Below, in pieces: positions 9,016-17,920 of a DNA stretch of 64,000 nucleotides. A model generated the notes under the pieces. The model had not been told where the DNA came from. It saw nothing but the letters and a program-made list of their open reading frames with translations, and did not search any database. The DNA is from Insolitispirillum peregrinum (GTDB lineage Bacteria > Pseudomonadota > Alphaproteobacteria > Rhodospirillales > Rhodospirillaceae): assembly GCF_042665255.1 (NCBI RefSeq), contig NZ_JBHTCD010000021.1; one strand, given 5' to 3'. The stretch's first letter is position 1. The number at the start of each line of letters is the position of its first letter. The translations under genes were made by a program, and so were the position numbers.

Positions 9016-9290
9016 GTGGAGCGCTGCTCCACACCTCGCCGGGGCCTTGAGGCCCCGGACCCCATTAATTTGATATTGAAAGAAAAAATGGGGGTCCGGG
9101 GGCATTGTCCCCAAGTAAACGGTCGGGGCCGGAGGCCCCGGGCAGGTGCGGACGGCAGTCCGCTATCCTGCCTCAACTGCCGTGTACCGTGGCGTCACAT
9201 TTAACGCACACCGGTCTAGCCTTTTGATCGGTCGCAGTGATAGCGCGCAAAACCGGAACCACTTTTGCGCTCACTGCTCTAATGCCGGGG
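9016..9290 (+). repeat. Composite intergenic repeat, copy A (W + Y half + X)
   Basis: Begins with the palindrome GTGGAGCGCTGCTCCAC, then GGGGCCTTGAGGCCCC and GGACCCCATT, later answered by AATGGGGGTCC. A further GC hairpin and a degenerate right terminal repeat (TGCCGTGTACCGTGGC, 9178-9193) complete W. A Y half with TTTAACGCAC follows, and then the X module (about 9230-9290). The left terminal repeat is missing. It fills the convergent gap between tam and hflX, and its X edge touches the hflX stop codon. Confidence 0.85.
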
Positions 9291-10625
9291 TCGCCGGTAG
9301 CGTCCGGCTTCGCTGTCGCTTTCCTCTTGCTGGCCCTGCTGGAACCGCCCGGCATCTGCCGGGTCCAGACGAACCAGCATGGCCACGGCCTCGTCGTCAT
9401 CCTGCCGGGACAGAACCTCACCTTTCCGGTATAGCCAGGCGATGGTCGCGCCATCGCTGATCGGCAAGGTAATTTCCAGTGTGATGCGGCTGTGGCTGAG
9501 GCGTTCATCAATCAGGGCCAGCAGGGTATCGGTTCCCTGCCCGGTCACCGCTGACAGGGCCACCAGACGATCATCGCGGGCGGCTTCCATCTGCAGGGCG
9601 GCGCGGTTGTCGTCATCCAGCAGGTCGATCTTGTTCAAGGCCTCGATCAAACCGGCCTCGACCTCGGTTTCCAGCCCCAGCTCGACCTTCAGCACCTTTT
9701 CCACATCGGCTTTTTGCGCCAGCGTATCCGGGTGTGCCACGTCACGCACATGAACCACCACGTCCGCTTCCAGCACTTCTTCCAGTGTGGCATGGAACGC
9801 CGCCACCAGTTCATGCGGCAGATGAGACACAAAGCCGACGGTGTCCGACAGGATGATCATCCGGCCAGAGGGCAGTTGCAACGACCGCATGGTCGGGTCC
9901 AGCGTGGCGAACAACTGGTCCTGCGCCAGAACTTCGGCGGATGTCACCCGGTTGAACAGCGTCGATTTCCCGGCGTTGGTATAGCCGACCAAGGCGACAA
10001 TCGGATAGGGCACCCGTTTGCGCGCCTGCCGGTGCAGGTGGCGGGTGCGCTTGACTTCTTCCAGTTCTTTCCGCAAGCGGGTAATACGGTCGCCGATCAG
10101 GCGGCGGTCGATTTCGATCTGGGATTCCCCCGGACCGCCCATAAAACCGAAGCCACCGCGTTGCCGCTCAAGGTGGGTCCACGACCGCACCAGCCGCGAG
10201 CGTTGATAGTTCAGGTGGGCCAGTTCGACCTGCAGCATCCCTTCACGAGTGCGGGCTCGGGCACCAAAGATTTCCAGAATCAGGCCGGTACGGTCAATGA
10301 CCTTGACGTTCCATGCCTTTTCCAGATTGCGCTGCTGAATCGGGGTGACATGGCAATCCATCACCACCAGCTCGGCCTCGGTGTTTTCGAGGATTGGCAC
10401 CATGCGCTCGACAGCCCCGGAACCGATGTAGGTCGCCGGTTTGGGTTTTGGCATCGGCACCACTTCGCCATGGACCACATCCAGATCAATGGCATGGGCC
10501 AGACCAATGGCTTCTTCCAGGCGGGCTTCGGGCAAGCGCCCATCACCCGGCCCTCGTTTGAGGGCCGGGTGGATCACAACGGCACGGGACCGCTTTTGTT
10601 TACTGTCCAAGAGGACTCCACACAT
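9279..10625 (-). CDS. hflX: GTPase HflX
   Basis: A ribosome-associated GTPase that splits stalled 70S ribosomes. From the ATG at 10625 it has 448 residues: the HflX N-domain (VIHPALKRG, ARLEEAIGLAHAIDLDV), the linker GGFGFMGGPGESQIEIDRR (157-175), then the G domain with G1 GYTNAGKS (214-221), DTVGF (261-265) and NKIDLL. The frame stays open a further 32 codons upstream, but that extension is translated X-repeat sequence. A TTG at 10610 with GGAG five bases upstream is an equally good start, giving MDSKQKRSRAVVIHP. Downstream of hfq as in many proteobacteria, but here the two genes are separated by repeat copy D. Confidence 0.92.
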   Translation of the reverse strand: MCGVLLDSKQKRSRAVVIHPALKRGPGDGRLPEARLEEAIGLAHAIDLDVVHGEVVPMPKPKPATYIGSGAVERMVPILENTEAELVVMDCHVTPIQQRNLEKAWNVKVIDRTGLILEIFGARARTREGMLQVELAHLNYQRSRLVRSWTHLERQRGGFGFMGGPGESQIEIDRRLIGDRITRLRKELEEVKRTRHLHRQARKRVPYPIVALVGYTNAGKSTLFNRVTSAEVLAQDQLFATLDPTMRSLQLPSGRMIILSDTVGFVSHLPHELVAAFHATLEEVLEADVVVHVRDVAHPDTLAQKADVEKVLKVELGLETEVEAGLIEALNKIDLLDDDNRAALQMEAARDDRLVALSAVTGQGTDTLLALIDERLSHSRITLEITLPISDGATIAWLYRKGEVLSRQDDDEAVAMLVRLDPADAGRFQQGQQEESDSEAGRYRRPRH

Positions 10626-10629
10626 GAGG

Positions 10630-10856
10630 GTATTGTGCGAAAAATGGGAACAGGTTTTCGCAAAAACAATGCGACACAACAAAAACCTGAAGCTGTCAGC
10701 CTGAAAGGTGACACAGTACACGACAGTTTGCAGGATCAGTGCGGGCTACCGCCCGAACCCGTTTGGTGGCGATGCCCCCAAGCCCCCATTTTTCTTTAAA
10801 AATCAAGTCAATGGGGTCTGGAACAGCGATCCATGATCTTTTGTCGTGTACCGTGG
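10630..10856 (-). repeat. Composite intergenic repeat, copy D (X + W)
   Basis: Reads W then X on the minus strand. Both terminal repeats of W are recognisable: ACACAGTACACGACA at 10711-10725 and TGTCGTGTACCGTGG at 10842-10856. The central GC palindrome block found in copies A and B is deleted by about 26 bases. The X module (about 10630-10680) reaches to within a few bases of the hflX ATG. No clean target duplication is visible. Confidence 0.85.
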
Positions 10857-10925
10857 AAACGTGAATCACGCTCACAGCGCCAACAGGAACAGGAAGCACC
10901 GGGCTTCCGTCGGAATCGGGCGGGA

Positions 10926-11177
10926 TCAGACCTCGCCGTCTTCCTTCTGCGGCTCGAACAGCTGGATCGGCGTCGCCGGCATGACGGTCGAAATCGCATG
11001 CTTGTAAACCAGCTGGGTATGACCATCCCGACGCAGCAACAGCGAGAAATTGTCGAACCAGGTCACGATCCCTTGCAGCTTTACACCGTTCACCAGGAAG
11101 ACCGTCACCGGGGTCTTGTTTTTACGGATGTAGTTCAGAAACACATCCTGCACATTTTGATTTTTTTCGTTCGACAT
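10926..11177 (-). CDS. hfq: RNA chaperone Hfq
   Basis: An 83-residue Sm-like RNA chaperone that pairs small RNAs with mRNAs. It has the Sm1 core (TPVTVFLVNGVKLQGIVTWFDNFSLLL) and the Sm2 signature YKHAIS at 58-63. The C-terminal tail is short, as in other alphaproteobacteria. The ATG at 11177 has GGAAGGG eight bases upstream; the longer open frame is ignored. It lies downstream of a HAD phosphatase gene and upstream of hflX on the same strand. Confidence 0.97.
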   Translation of the reverse strand: MSNEKNQNVQDVFLNYIRKNKTPVTVFLVNGVKLQGIVTWFDNFSLLLRRDGHTQLVYKHAISTVMPATPIQLFEPQKEDGEV

Positions 11178-11248
11178 CACTTCAGCCCTTCCGCTGTTCT
11201 TTTGTTGCCCCTGGGGGAGCGGGGTTCCTAACCCCTGGATGAGAGGTA

Positions 11249-11929
11249 TCACCGAACGGTACCAGAGGGAACCGCCAGCGTTTCCAGAAACACAGTAAAA
11301 TCCGCGCAGCCACAGAATACATGGTGCGGGGTATAAGCTCCAAAGTTTTTATGGCTCTCCGGGCCAGGATGCAAGAGGACCGTGCGGCATCCAGCATTCT
11401 GGCCACACTCGATATCCACCTGATTATCGCCAATGAACCAGACCTGGGCCATGTCCTTTACCGGACTGCCCGCCAGCGCCATTTCAACCGGCTCGCGCGC
11501 AGGCTTGTCCCGGCTGGCATCACCGGCCCCCACCAGACGGATGAAATACTGATCCCACCCCAGCCGGGTTGACTCTGCCCGCAGGAACCCCCCGCTTTTG
11601 TTCGAGACAACAGCGACATGCAACCCAAGGCGCCGGGCTGTCTTCAACAGCTGCTCCGCCCCCGGCAAGGTTGCCAGCATGTCGAGGTGGATCGCGGCAA
11701 ACGCAGACTGAAAGATGTCCTTTGCTTCCAGCCAGCGGTCCCCGAACAAGGCGGGGAAGGCATCACGCATGGACTTGGCAATGCGGCCTTTGGCTTCGCT
11801 TTCACTCCACGGCTGATGCCCCATCGCGACCAGAGTGGCATTCATCGCCTGAATGATGCTGGGCCAGGTATCGACCAGCGTGTTGTCCCAGTCGAAGATC
11901 AACGCCTGCGGCAGCGGCGGCAAAGACAT
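11249..11929 (-). CDS. HAD-family hydrolase (phosphoglycolate-phosphatase-like)
   Basis: A 226-residue haloacid-dehalogenase-type phosphatase. The four motifs are present: nucleophile and acid DWD (13-15, IFDWDNTLVDT), SNK (109-111), DKP (141-143) and the metal-binding GDNQVD (167-172). The helical cap between residues 20 and 90 puts it near the Gph/phosphoglycolate phosphatase group. The substrate cannot be told from sequence. The gene lies between dat and hfq on the same strand with short spacers, so it may be read with them. Confidence 0.85.
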   Translation of the reverse strand: MSLPPLPQALIFDWDNTLVDTWPSIIQAMNATLVAMGHQPWSESEAKGRIAKSMRDAFPALFGDRWLEAKDIFQSAFAAIHLDMLATLPGAEQLLKTARRLGLHVAVVSNKSGGFLRAESTRLGWDQYFIRLVGAGDASRDKPAREPVEMALAGSPVKDMAQVWFIGDNQVDIECGQNAGCRTVLLHPGPESHKNFGAYTPHHVFCGCADFTVFLETLAVPSGTVR

Positions 11930-11959
11930 CGCATTCTCTCGTTATCATCAAAAAAGTCT

Positions 11960-12832
11960 TCAGGACCAAGCCACTGCGGGCGTTATTCCGGCTACATGCC
12001 CGACATAGAGTGTTCGCAGGGCCAGCGCAAGAGGCCCCGGAACACCCTCCCCGATTTTGACCCCGTCAACCGACACGATCGGCATCACATAGGCAATGGT
12101 TGAGGATACGAACACTTCGCGGGCCGCTTTGGCTTCTTCCAGAGTAAACGAACGCTCGACAACAGTATAACCCGCCGCACGGGCCAGCCGGATCAGCACC
12201 ATCCGGGTCACACCGGGCAAAATGTCGTGGCCAACCGGATGGGTCAGGATTTCACCGCTGGCGTTCACCATCCATGCATTGGAAGACCCGGCCTCGGTTA
12301 CAGTCCCGTCCGGGGCAACCAGCAGAGCCTCATAGGCTCCCTGCTCAGCGGCCTGCTGTTTGGCGAGGATGTTGGGGAGCAAGGACACCGACTTGATATC
12401 CCGGCGACGCCAACGGATATCCGCAACACTCACAGCCGAAACACCCACAGAAATACTCTCGGCTGACGGGCCGCTCCCTGGCCGGGCGGTGACCACCACC
12501 GACGGCATCACACCGTGCGGGAACAGGTGGTTCCGGGGGGAAACGCCGCGCGTCACCTGCAGATAGAGTATCCCGTCGCGCACCCGGTTGCGCTGGATCA
12601 TCTGGCGCAGGACCACAATCCACGCCGCACGCTGTAACGGGTTGGTGATCTGCAAGGCCGCCAGTCCCGTACACAGCCGGTCATAATGCAGGGCAAAATC
12701 CACCGGCAGGCCACCGCGCACCGCAACGACCTCGTACAAGCCATCGGCGAATTGATACCCACGATCCTCGACATGAACCGACGCCTCGCGGTGAGGAACA
12801 TAACGACCGTTCACATAAGCGACACGCGACAT
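11960..12832 (-). CDS. dat: D-amino-acid aminotransferase (class IV PLP enzyme)
   Basis: A 290-residue fold-type IV aminotransferase, predicted to convert D-alanine and 2-oxoglutarate to pyruvate and D-glutamate. It has EDRGYQFADGLYEVV at 22-36, the PLP-forming Lys147 in RRRDIKSVSLLPN, and the phosphate-side signature TVTEAGSSN around Glu180. The opening YVNGRYVPHREASVHVEDRG fits Dat better than branched-chain IlvE, and aminodeoxychorismate lyase is a weaker alternative. It follows trkA by only 18 bases, so translation is probably linked. Confidence 0.82.
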   Translation of the reverse strand: MSRVAYVNGRYVPHREASVHVEDRGYQFADGLYEVVAVRGGLPVDFALHYDRLCTGLAALQITNPLQRAAWIVVLRQMIQRNRVRDGILYLQVTRGVSPRNHLFPHGVMPSVVVTARPGSGPSAESISVGVSAVSVADIRWRRRDIKSVSLLPNILAKQQAAEQGAYEALLVAPDGTVTEAGSSNAWMVNASGEILTHPVGHDILPGVTRMVLIRLARAAGYTVVERSFTLEEAKAAREVFVSSTIAYVMPIVSVDGVKIGEGVPGPLALALRTLYVGHVAGITPAVAWS

Positions 12833-12850
12833 CAGGCAACCGCTTTCCCG

Positions 12851-14227
12851 TCAAAAGTATTCAAAACGCACCGAGCACAGCTTTTCGACTTTCTTGACCG
12901 CTTCGGCAGCAGCAAACAGGATCACCCGGTCACCGCCCTGCACCACCGTATTGCCGCGTGGCATGATCACGGTATCTCCGCGCACCACGGCCCCCAGCAT
13001 CACCCCCAAAGGCAGCTTGATGTCTTTCAGCGGCCGACCAACAAGGCTGGATGTCTCGAGGGCATCAGCCTCGATCAGCTCGCCAAAGCCTTCGTGCAGG
13101 GAATGTACCGAGTGAATGCGGCCCCGGCGAACATGGTGCAGGATGTTGGAAACGGTAATCGAACGCGGATTGACCACCACGTCAATCCCCAGGCCCCCCA
13201 TCAGGGTGTTATAGGTGGTCTTGTTCAGCAGGGAAATGGTGCGGGCCGCACCGTACCGTTTGGCCAGCAACGCCGCCATGATGTTGGTTTCATCATCATC
13301 GGTCAGGGCAATGCAGGTTTCCACTGCCCCCACTCCGGCCTCATCAAGGATTTCCGGCTCCAGGCAGTCACCACACAGAACCATCGTCCGGTTCAGTGTT
13401 CTGGCGACATATTCCGCCTGCTCTTTATTCTGTTCGACGATTCTGACCGAGATTTCAGGATGTTCGGCCTCCAGCTGTTGCGCAAGGAACAGCCCGATAT
13501 TGCCACCTCCCAGAATCAGAATTCGGCGCGTCTGCTTTTCTTCATGCCCAAAGGCTGCCATGGCGCGCGCAGTGTGGGCAGCGGCGACGACGAAATAGAC
13601 TTCATCCCCCGGCAGCATCTGGTCTTCGGGGGTTGGTACGATCGGGCGATCGTTCCGCACGATGCCCACCACCACCAGTTGCAAATCCGGGAACAGCACC
13701 GACAACTGGCGCAACGGGGTGTGAACCACCGGGGTATCTTCGGTGCAGCGCACGGCCAGCAAACGGACCTTGTTGTCTGCCAACGGAATCAGGTCAATGG
13801 CACCCGGCACCTGCAAGCGACGGGTAATGGCCCGCGCCACCTCGATTTCCGGGCTGATGATCACGTCAATCGGCAGATTCTCGCGGGAAAACAACTGTGC
13901 CCACATCGGATTCAGGTAAGAGCGGTTGCGCACCCGGGCGATTTTGGTCGGAACGTTGAACAGGGAATGCGCCACCTGACAGGCGACCATGTTGACTTCG
14001 TCCGCATGGGTCACTGCCACCAGCATGTCGCAGTCCTGTACCCCGGCCTGCTCCAGCACGTCAGGGTGCGAGGCATGCCCGATAACCACCTTGGCATCCA
14101 GCGCATCGGCCATCTTTCGCACCAGCTCGGGCCGCTGGTCGATGACGGTAATATCGTTTCCTTCATCGGCCAGATAGCGGGCAATGTTATAGCCAACCTG
14201 CCCTGCCCCACAGATGATCACTTTCAC
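12851..14227 (-). CDS. trkA: Trk potassium uptake regulatory subunit TrkA
   Basis: A cytoplasmic NAD-binding subunit that gates TrkH/TrkG potassium channels. The 458-residue protein has two RCK modules: the first Rossmann motif GAGQVG at 7-12, and a second ILILGGGNIGLFLAQQLE near 235, each followed by a TrkA-C domain. The GTG at 14227 is chosen because AAGGGG precedes it by seven bases and the protein then has exactly the usual length and start (KVIICGAGQVG). It follows ntrX by 16 bases, a link known in this class. No trkH or trkG is in the window. Confidence 0.94.
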   Translation of the reverse strand: MKVIICGAGQVGYNIARYLADEGNDITVIDQRPELVRKMADALDAKVVIGHASHPDVLEQAGVQDCDMLVAVTHADEVNMVACQVAHSLFNVPTKIARVRNRSYLNPMWAQLFSRENLPIDVIISPEIEVARAITRRLQVPGAIDLIPLADNKVRLLAVRCTEDTPVVHTPLRQLSVLFPDLQLVVVGIVRNDRPIVPTPEDQMLPGDEVYFVVAAAHTARAMAAFGHEEKQTRRILILGGGNIGLFLAQQLEAEHPEISVRIVEQNKEQAEYVARTLNRTMVLCGDCLEPEILDEAGVGAVETCIALTDDDETNIMAALLAKRYGAARTISLLNKTTYNTLMGGLGIDVVVNPRSITVSNILHHVRRGRIHSVHSLHEGFGELIEADALETSSLVGRPLKDIKLPLGVMLGAVVRGDTVIMPRGNTVVQGGDRVILFAAAEAVKKVEKLCSVRFEYF

Positions 14228-14243
14228 CGTCGTTCCCCTTTTC

Positions 14244-15641
14244 TCATCCCTTGCCGCGTTCTTCGCCCGTGACACCCAGAGACTTCAGTTTACGATGCAA
14301 GGCAGACCGCTCCATACCGACAAACTCCGCCGTCCGCGAAATATTGCCGTTAAAGCGGGTAACCTGGGCCAGCAGATATTCCCGCTCAAACATTTCACGG
14401 GCTTCGCGCAGCGGCAAGGCCATGATCTCGCCCGACCGCTCCAGACGCAGCACTTCAGGCGTGATCGAACCGATTTCCGCTGGCAGCATGTCAACCCGGA
14501 TCACCTCACGCGCATCACCCGGTGCCATGATCAGCAGCCAGTCGATCACGTTGCGCAACTGACGCACGTTACCCGGCCATTCATAGGCCTGCAAAGCCGC
14601 CAGCGCGTCTTCCCCCAGCCGCCGGGGCACGGTGCCAGCCGCCTGAGCCGCACGCGCCATGAAGTAATCTGCCAGCACCGGAATGTCTTCACGACGATCC
14701 CGCAGGGCCGGAATCTTCAGCGGGACCACATTCAGCCGATAGAACAGGTCTTCGCGGAACTCTCCGCTCTGGATCAGCAGGTGCAGATCACGGGTGGTAC
14801 TGGCCAGAACACGGACATCAACGGCAACCCTGTGTGTTCCGCCCACGCGCTCGAACATCTGATCCTGCAGAACCCGAACAATCTTTCCCTGCGTCTCCAG
14901 CGGCATGTCGGCGATTTCATCCAGCAGCAAAGTGCCGCCATCGGCCTGTTCCAGCAAGCCAACCTTGCGCGGACCGTCCTGACCATCAAAACCGCGCTCG
15001 GTACCGAACAGCTCGGTTTCCATCCGGTCCGGGTGCATGGCCGCACAGTTGACCACCACAAACGGCGCTCCGGCGCGGCGGGATTTCTCGTGGATCAGGC
15101 GGGCGGCCACTTCCTTGCCGGACCCTGCCGGCCCGGTAATCAGAATCCGCGAGCCCGACGGTGCCACCTTGTCAATGGCTTGCCGGATTTGCGACATTGC
15201 CGACGAGCGCCCATGCATTTCGCCGGTGTTGCTTTGCTGACGGCGCAATTCCTCGTTCTCGCGCCGCAGACGGGCGGCCTCGTTGGCCCGTTCCAGAATC
15301 AGCAACAAGCGATCGGTCTTGAACGGCTTTTCAATAAAATCGTAAGCCCCGATCTTGATCGCAGACACCGCTGTTTCGATGTTGCCGTGTCCCGAGATCA
15401 TCACCACCGGAATCCCCGGTTGTTCGGCCTTGATCACTTCCAGCAACTGCAAGCCGTCAAGGCGCGACCCTTCCAGCCAGATATCAAGAATGATCAAATG
15501 CGGAGCCCGCTCGCCAATCGTGGCCAAAGCCTGATCAGCGTTTGATGCCTCGCGGGTAGCATAGCCTTCATCCTCCAGAATGCCAGCCAGCATCATCCGG
15601 ATATCGGCTTCGTCATCGACAATAAGAATATCGCGCGCCAT
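14244..15641 (-). CDS. ntrX: Nitrogen regulation response regulator NtrX
   Basis: A 465-residue response regulator paired with NtrY. It has a receiver domain with phospho-acceptor Asp53 (IILDIW), an AAA+ domain with Walker A GPAGSGKE (170-177), and a C-terminal Fis-type helix-turn-helix (NISRTAEFVGMERSALHRKLKSLG). Where sigma-54 activators carry GAFTGA, this protein reads ELFGTERGFDGQDG (210-223). It therefore probably cannot remodel sigma-54 polymerase and may work as a sigma-70-type regulator or repressor. It lies directly behind ntrY. Confidence 0.95.
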   Translation of the reverse strand: MARDILIVDDEADIRMMLAGILEDEGYATREASNADQALATIGERAPHLIILDIWLEGSRLDGLQLLEVIKAEQPGIPVVMISGHGNIETAVSAIKIGAYDFIEKPFKTDRLLLILERANEAARLRRENEELRRQQSNTGEMHGRSSAMSQIRQAIDKVAPSGSRILITGPAGSGKEVAARLIHEKSRRAGAPFVVVNCAAMHPDRMETELFGTERGFDGQDGPRKVGLLEQADGGTLLLDEIADMPLETQGKIVRVLQDQMFERVGGTHRVAVDVRVLASTTRDLHLLIQSGEFREDLFYRLNVVPLKIPALRDRREDIPVLADYFMARAAQAAGTVPRRLGEDALAALQAYEWPGNVRQLRNVIDWLLIMAPGDAREVIRVDMLPAEIGSITPEVLRLERSGEIMALPLREAREMFEREYLLAQVTRFNGNISRTAEFVGMERSALHRKLKSLGVTGEERGKG

Positions 15642-15664
15642 TTAGTGACTGTTTTCTTTACTGC

Positions 15665-17875
15665 TTAACAGGACGACTGGGCATCAGCATCCCGATGCGG
15701 AAACGCCATAACGACACGAGCCCCTCCATGCGGAGAATCTTCGAGGCTCAACGTACCATGATGGTCTTCCATGATTTTTTTGACAATTGCCAACCCCAGC
15801 CCGGTCCCTTTGGCCCGGGTGGTTACATAAGGCTCCGTCAAGCGGGACCGATCCTCCGGCAACCCCTTGCCATTATCCTCGATGATCACGCGATATGCCC
15901 CATCATCCCCCGCCGTGGTGTCCATGCTCAGCGCAATACATCCCCCACCCCGTTGTGCCACAACAGCCGGATCAGCGCCTTCGATCGCTTCGATGGCGTT
16001 TTTCAGCAAATTCGTCAAGGCCTGACCAACCTGTTGAGCATCGCACGACACAACAAGCGGCGTCGAGGGCAAGTTTACCTCAAAGCGAAACGCCGGATAG
16101 GCGGTCTTTTGCAGGAACACCGCCTGCCTGACCAATGTCACCAGATTTTCCGGCTTCATGGTCGGGGTCGGCATGCGGGCAAATGACGAAAATTCATCAA
16201 CCATCTGGCCAATGTGCACCACATGACGAACGATCGTATCCGTACATTGCGTGAACACTTCGGGATCATCGGTGATCTGTTTCAGATAGCGGCGCTTCAG
16301 GCGTTCGGCAGACAATTGAATCGGGGTCAGCGGATTTTTGATCTCGTGGGCAATGCGGCGGGCAACATCGGCCCACGCCGCCTGCCGCTGGGCGCTTTGC
16401 AGGGCGGTGATATCGTCAAAGGTCAACACATGCCCGATCAGTTCCCCATCCAGATTTTCCGCCGTCACCCGCACCAGAAAGGTCAGGGCCTGACCATCAC
16501 GCTGGATCACGATTTCCTGCTGAAGCTGATGATCGGCACGGCGAGGCTCGACCGCCAGCAAGGTGGCCAGTTCAGGAACCACATCATCAAGCGGCTCGCC
16601 CAGCAGATAATCCAGTTCCTGCCGCAGCAACAACGACGCCGAGCGGTTTGACAGGGTGATGCGCCCTTGCGGATCAGTCGAGATGATCCCGGCAGATACC
16701 CCCGCCAGCACCGTTTCGGCAAAGCGGCGGCGCTCGTCAAGGGCGCGGTTGGTGGTCAACAGACGCGCCTGCTGTGCCGCCAGCTGGCTGGTCATACGGT
16801 TAAAGGTCCGCGACAGGACGGCAATTTCATCGCTGGCGGCAATCTCGGGAACCCGTACCGTCAGCTCACCGTTACGGATGCGTTCAGCGGCGTCGATCAG
16901 GTCGCTGATCGGCTGCGCCAGGCGGGTGGCAACCGACAACCCCAAGCCCACCGCCGCCATCAACACCATCAGGGCAACGACGATAAAGATCAGCGAGAAG
17001 GTCAGTTCCAGACTGGACCGCCCCGTTTGCAGTCGCCGGTATTCCTCGACGGCACGATCAGTGCGTTCCATCGACTGGATCACCTGCTGTTCAACGAACC
17101 GCCCGACATACAGGTAATAGTCCGGCACCACATCCAGCTTGACCAGCGCCCGCACCCGGTCATCAGACTCCCCGGTCAGCACCGCGACTTCGCCGTTATT
17201 GGCCCGCTCCAGCGCCCAGTACGGGACTTCTTCGAACTGCAGCGAGTAGGTGTAGCCAGCCCGCGCCACCACCTTGCCGCCGGCATCAAAGATCACCGCT
17301 TCGGTCAGGCCGCGAATGTTGGCCTGCGACGCCAGATAGCGTTCCAGCACCTGCTGGTCGAGCATCAGACGCGCCCAGCCGCGCTGGACATCACCAGCAA
17401 CAGCCAGCACTTCCCCGGCGATCACCCGTTGGTGTTCCTTGAGGTAGGCTTGCGCCACCGCCTGCGATTCATTCAACGCGGTACTGACCCGCTCGCCGAA
17501 CCACGACTGCACACCGATGTTAAAGAACAGGGCCGAAAACACCGCCACCAGAATGGCCGGAGCCACCGCAATGGCCGAGAACAGCCCGACAAAGCGCAAT
17601 TGCAGCCGGGACCCGGCGCTTTTCGACCGATGCCGCAGCCACAGGCCCACCAGCCGCTGGGCAACCATCGCCCCCAGACACAGTAACAGCACCAGATCAA
17701 GGTTCAGCAGGATGATCAGCGCATTGGACTCAGGGTCCGTTGGCGCCCAGCCGGTCATCACTGCATAGGTAGCAATCCCTGAAATCAGCGCTGCCACCGA
17801 CAGGAAAACAGCCAGCTTGCGGCCAAAGGTTCCATTGCGGAACCAGACCCCCATACGCAGCATCAGGCGGCGCAT
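15665..17875 (-). CDS. ntrY: Nitrogen regulation sensor kinase NtrY
   Basis: A membrane histidine kinase of about 736 residues. It has three N-terminal transmembrane segments, a periplasmic sensor stretch, another membrane helix, HAMP (ATRLAQPISDLIDAAERIRNGELTVRV), PAS, and an HisKA/HATPase core with His510 in RRIAHEIKNPLTPIQL. The ATG at 17875 is preceded by AGGCGG; a GTG at 17917 four bases after the ntrC stop is an alternative start. Close spacing suggests ntrC-ntrY-ntrX are transcribed together. It senses redox or nitrogen state in relatives; the signal here is unknown. Confidence 0.94.
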   Translation of the reverse strand: MRRLMLRMGVWFRNGTFGRKLAVFLSVAALISGIATYAVMTGWAPTDPESNALIILLNLDLVLLLCLGAMVAQRLVGLWLRHRSKSAGSRLQLRFVGLFSAIAVAPAILVAVFSALFFNIGVQSWFGERVSTALNESQAVAQAYLKEHQRVIAGEVLAVAGDVQRGWARLMLDQQVLERYLASQANIRGLTEAVIFDAGGKVVARAGYTYSLQFEEVPYWALERANNGEVAVLTGESDDRVRALVKLDVVPDYYLYVGRFVEQQVIQSMERTDRAVEEYRRLQTGRSSLELTFSLIFIVVALMVLMAAVGLGLSVATRLAQPISDLIDAAERIRNGELTVRVPEIAASDEIAVLSRTFNRMTSQLAAQQARLLTTNRALDERRRFAETVLAGVSAGIISTDPQGRITLSNRSASLLLRQELDYLLGEPLDDVVPELATLLAVEPRRADHQLQQEIVIQRDGQALTFLVRVTAENLDGELIGHVLTFDDITALQSAQRQAAWADVARRIAHEIKNPLTPIQLSAERLKRRYLKQITDDPEVFTQCTDTIVRHVVHIGQMVDEFSSFARMPTPTMKPENLVTLVRQAVFLQKTAYPAFRFEVNLPSTPLVVSCDAQQVGQALTNLLKNAIEAIEGADPAVVAQRGGGCIALSMDTTAGDDGAYRVIIEDNGKGLPEDRSRLTEPYVTTRAKGTGLGLAIVKKIMEDHHGTLSLEDSPHGGARVVMAFPHRDADAQSSC

Positions 17876-17920
17876 GGAAACGCCGCCTGTCTGACCATCC
17901 CGCCGCCTGCTGACCACGGT

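Noticed and set aside
10626..10721. N-terminal extension of HflX (32 residues)
   Set aside because: It is translated from the X repeat, has no ribosome site and no counterpart in the HflX family.
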